The notes beneath the pieces are model-generated. The model was not told the origin of the DNA. It ran no database searches and saw only the letters and a program-made list of their open reading frames with translations. The position numbers and the translations under genes were made by a program. A stretch of DNA of 14,950 bases from an uncultured beta proteobacterium (GTDB lineage: Bacteria; Pseudomonadota; Gammaproteobacteria; Burkholderiales; SG8-39), in assembly GCA_902826155.1 (NCBI GenBank), contig CADEDU010000035.1, positions 51,655 to 66,604 on the forward strand, read 5' to 3'. Within the stretch, counting starts at the first letter, position 1. Every line of letters starts with the position of its first letter. Positions 14,580-14,950 of the stretch are shown here, in pieces.

Positions 14580-14825
14580 TTACGCGACTTTCGACTGGCC
14601 GATCGCGGTGTTCAGCGACGCGAGCACGCTCGTGAGGTCGACCAACGTGTCGGTCTGAACGACGGTCTGCGGCGCGACCTGGATGTTCGGGCTGGCGAAG
14701 TTGAAGCCGCCGTTGCCGGCCACTTGCGCCGGTCCGAACAGCAGAGCGGCGTTCGAGCCACCGCGCACTTCGGCGAGTTCTTCCGCGCCGAGTTCTTTCG
14801 ACACTGCGAGATCTTTGATTTCCAT
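14580..14825 (-). CDS. Small protein with canonical double-glycine leader (81 aa)
   Basis: The N-terminus MEIKDLAVSKELGAEELAEV ends in RGG and fits the double-glycine consensus closely: L -12, E -8, L -7, V -4, G -2, G -1, giving a 23-residue leader. The predicted mature part (SNAALLFGPAQVAGNGGFNF, then a Val/Thr/Leu-rich tail ending IGQSKVA) is small, non-cysteine and mildly hydrophobic. Its C-terminus, TDTLVDLTSVLASLNTAIGQ, is strongly similar to that of the partial gene at the window edge, so these are paralogues in tandem. No good Shine-Dalgarno is seen; only GGAA about 9 nt upstream, right after a (TTGG)n tract. Function unknown; bacteriocin-like or signalling peptide is the leading guess. 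Confidence 0.8.
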   Translation of the reverse strand: MEIKDLAVSKELGAEELAEVRGGSNAALLFGPAQVAGNGGFNFASPNIQVAPQTVVQTDTLVDLTSVLASLNTAIGQSKVA

Positions 14826-14838
14826 GATTGCGTTCCGT

Positions 14839-14862
14839 TTGGTTGGTTGGTTGGTTGATTGG
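14839..14862. repeat. Tetranucleotide (TTGG)n repeat in the leader of the 81-aa gene
   Basis: Four perfect TTGG units (14839-14854), then TTGA and TTGG. On the transcribed minus strand this is an AACC/CCAA tract ending 13 nt before the ATG. Slippage here could change spacing of translation signals. Confidence 0.7.
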
Positions 14863-14875
14863 GTCGGGCGTGGAA

Positions 14876-14950
14876 TTACAGCGCCTTGAACTGGCCGATC
14901 CCGGTGTTGGCCGACGCGATGACGGTGGCGATGTCAACCGTCGTGTCGGT
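14876..14950 (-). CDS. Third small-protein paralogue, C-terminus only (5' end beyond window)
   Basis: On the minus strand the frame is open from the window edge and ends in TAA at 14876-14878. It encodes TDTTVDIATVIASANTGIGQFKAL, which aligns without gaps to the tail TDTLVDLTSVLASLNTAIGQSKVA of the 81-residue protein. It lies 50 nt upstream of that gene in the same direction. The shared tail supports a tandem paralogue family. The leader cannot be seen. Confidence 0.75.
   Translation of the reverse strand, partial: TDTTVDIATVIASANTGIGQFKAL

Noticed and set aside
14230..14937. 235-codon minus-strand frame across the small-protein genes
   Set aside because: Arg-rich shadow in another frame. 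The two small frames have leader motifs, paralogous tails and, for one, a good ribosome site; the long frame has none of these.

Overview
This is a high-GC proteobacterial segment, most likely from a betaproteobacterium of the order Burkholderiales. That placement is inferred from the strong G/C bias at third codon positions, two orphan Bug-type (TctC-like) solute-binding proteins each paired with a divergent LysR regulator, and Tat-type signal peptides. There are no RNA genes, CRISPR arrays or recognisable insertion sequences.

Left block (1-5172, + strand). The 3' part of a sigma-54 activator gene (AAA+ plus Fis-type HTH) is followed 15 nt later by an exported caspase-like (C14) protein. Next comes a 796-residue lipoprotein with glycine-rich linkers and a repetitive, possibly beta-propeller-like C-terminal half.

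Middle block (5173-13054). This accessory-looking stretch holds three regulator/transport units. First is a MarR regulator with an MFS permease (minus strand), divergent from a PaaI-type hotdog thioesterase; an AT-rich array of five TACAA/TTGTA half-sites lies between them. Second is a LysR gene divergent from a Bug binding protein. Third is another LysR/Bug divergon whose Bug gene overlaps a SAM-dependent methyltransferase. Between the units lie gene debris: a 329-nt decayed copy of the lipoprotein 3' end (7787-8115) and, less certainly, a short relic resembling the 3' end of the PP2C phosphatase gene (10167-10241).

Right block (13092-14950, minus strand). A PP2C-type protein phosphatase is followed by a run of small genes read toward it, separated from it by a strong intrinsic terminator. 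The two complete small proteins (103 and 81 residues) have N-termini resembling double-glycine leaders of bacteriocin-type peptides. A third, cut by the window edge, has a C-terminus closely related to the 81-residue protein. This is the best candidate for an undescribed system: a tandem family of cysteine-free, possibly leader-cleaved secreted peptides.

The sigma-54 activator, caspase-like protein, lipoprotein and PP2C phosphatase may form one signalling neighbourhood into which the metabolic/transport units were inserted. This is inference from gene order and from the relics of the flanking genes.
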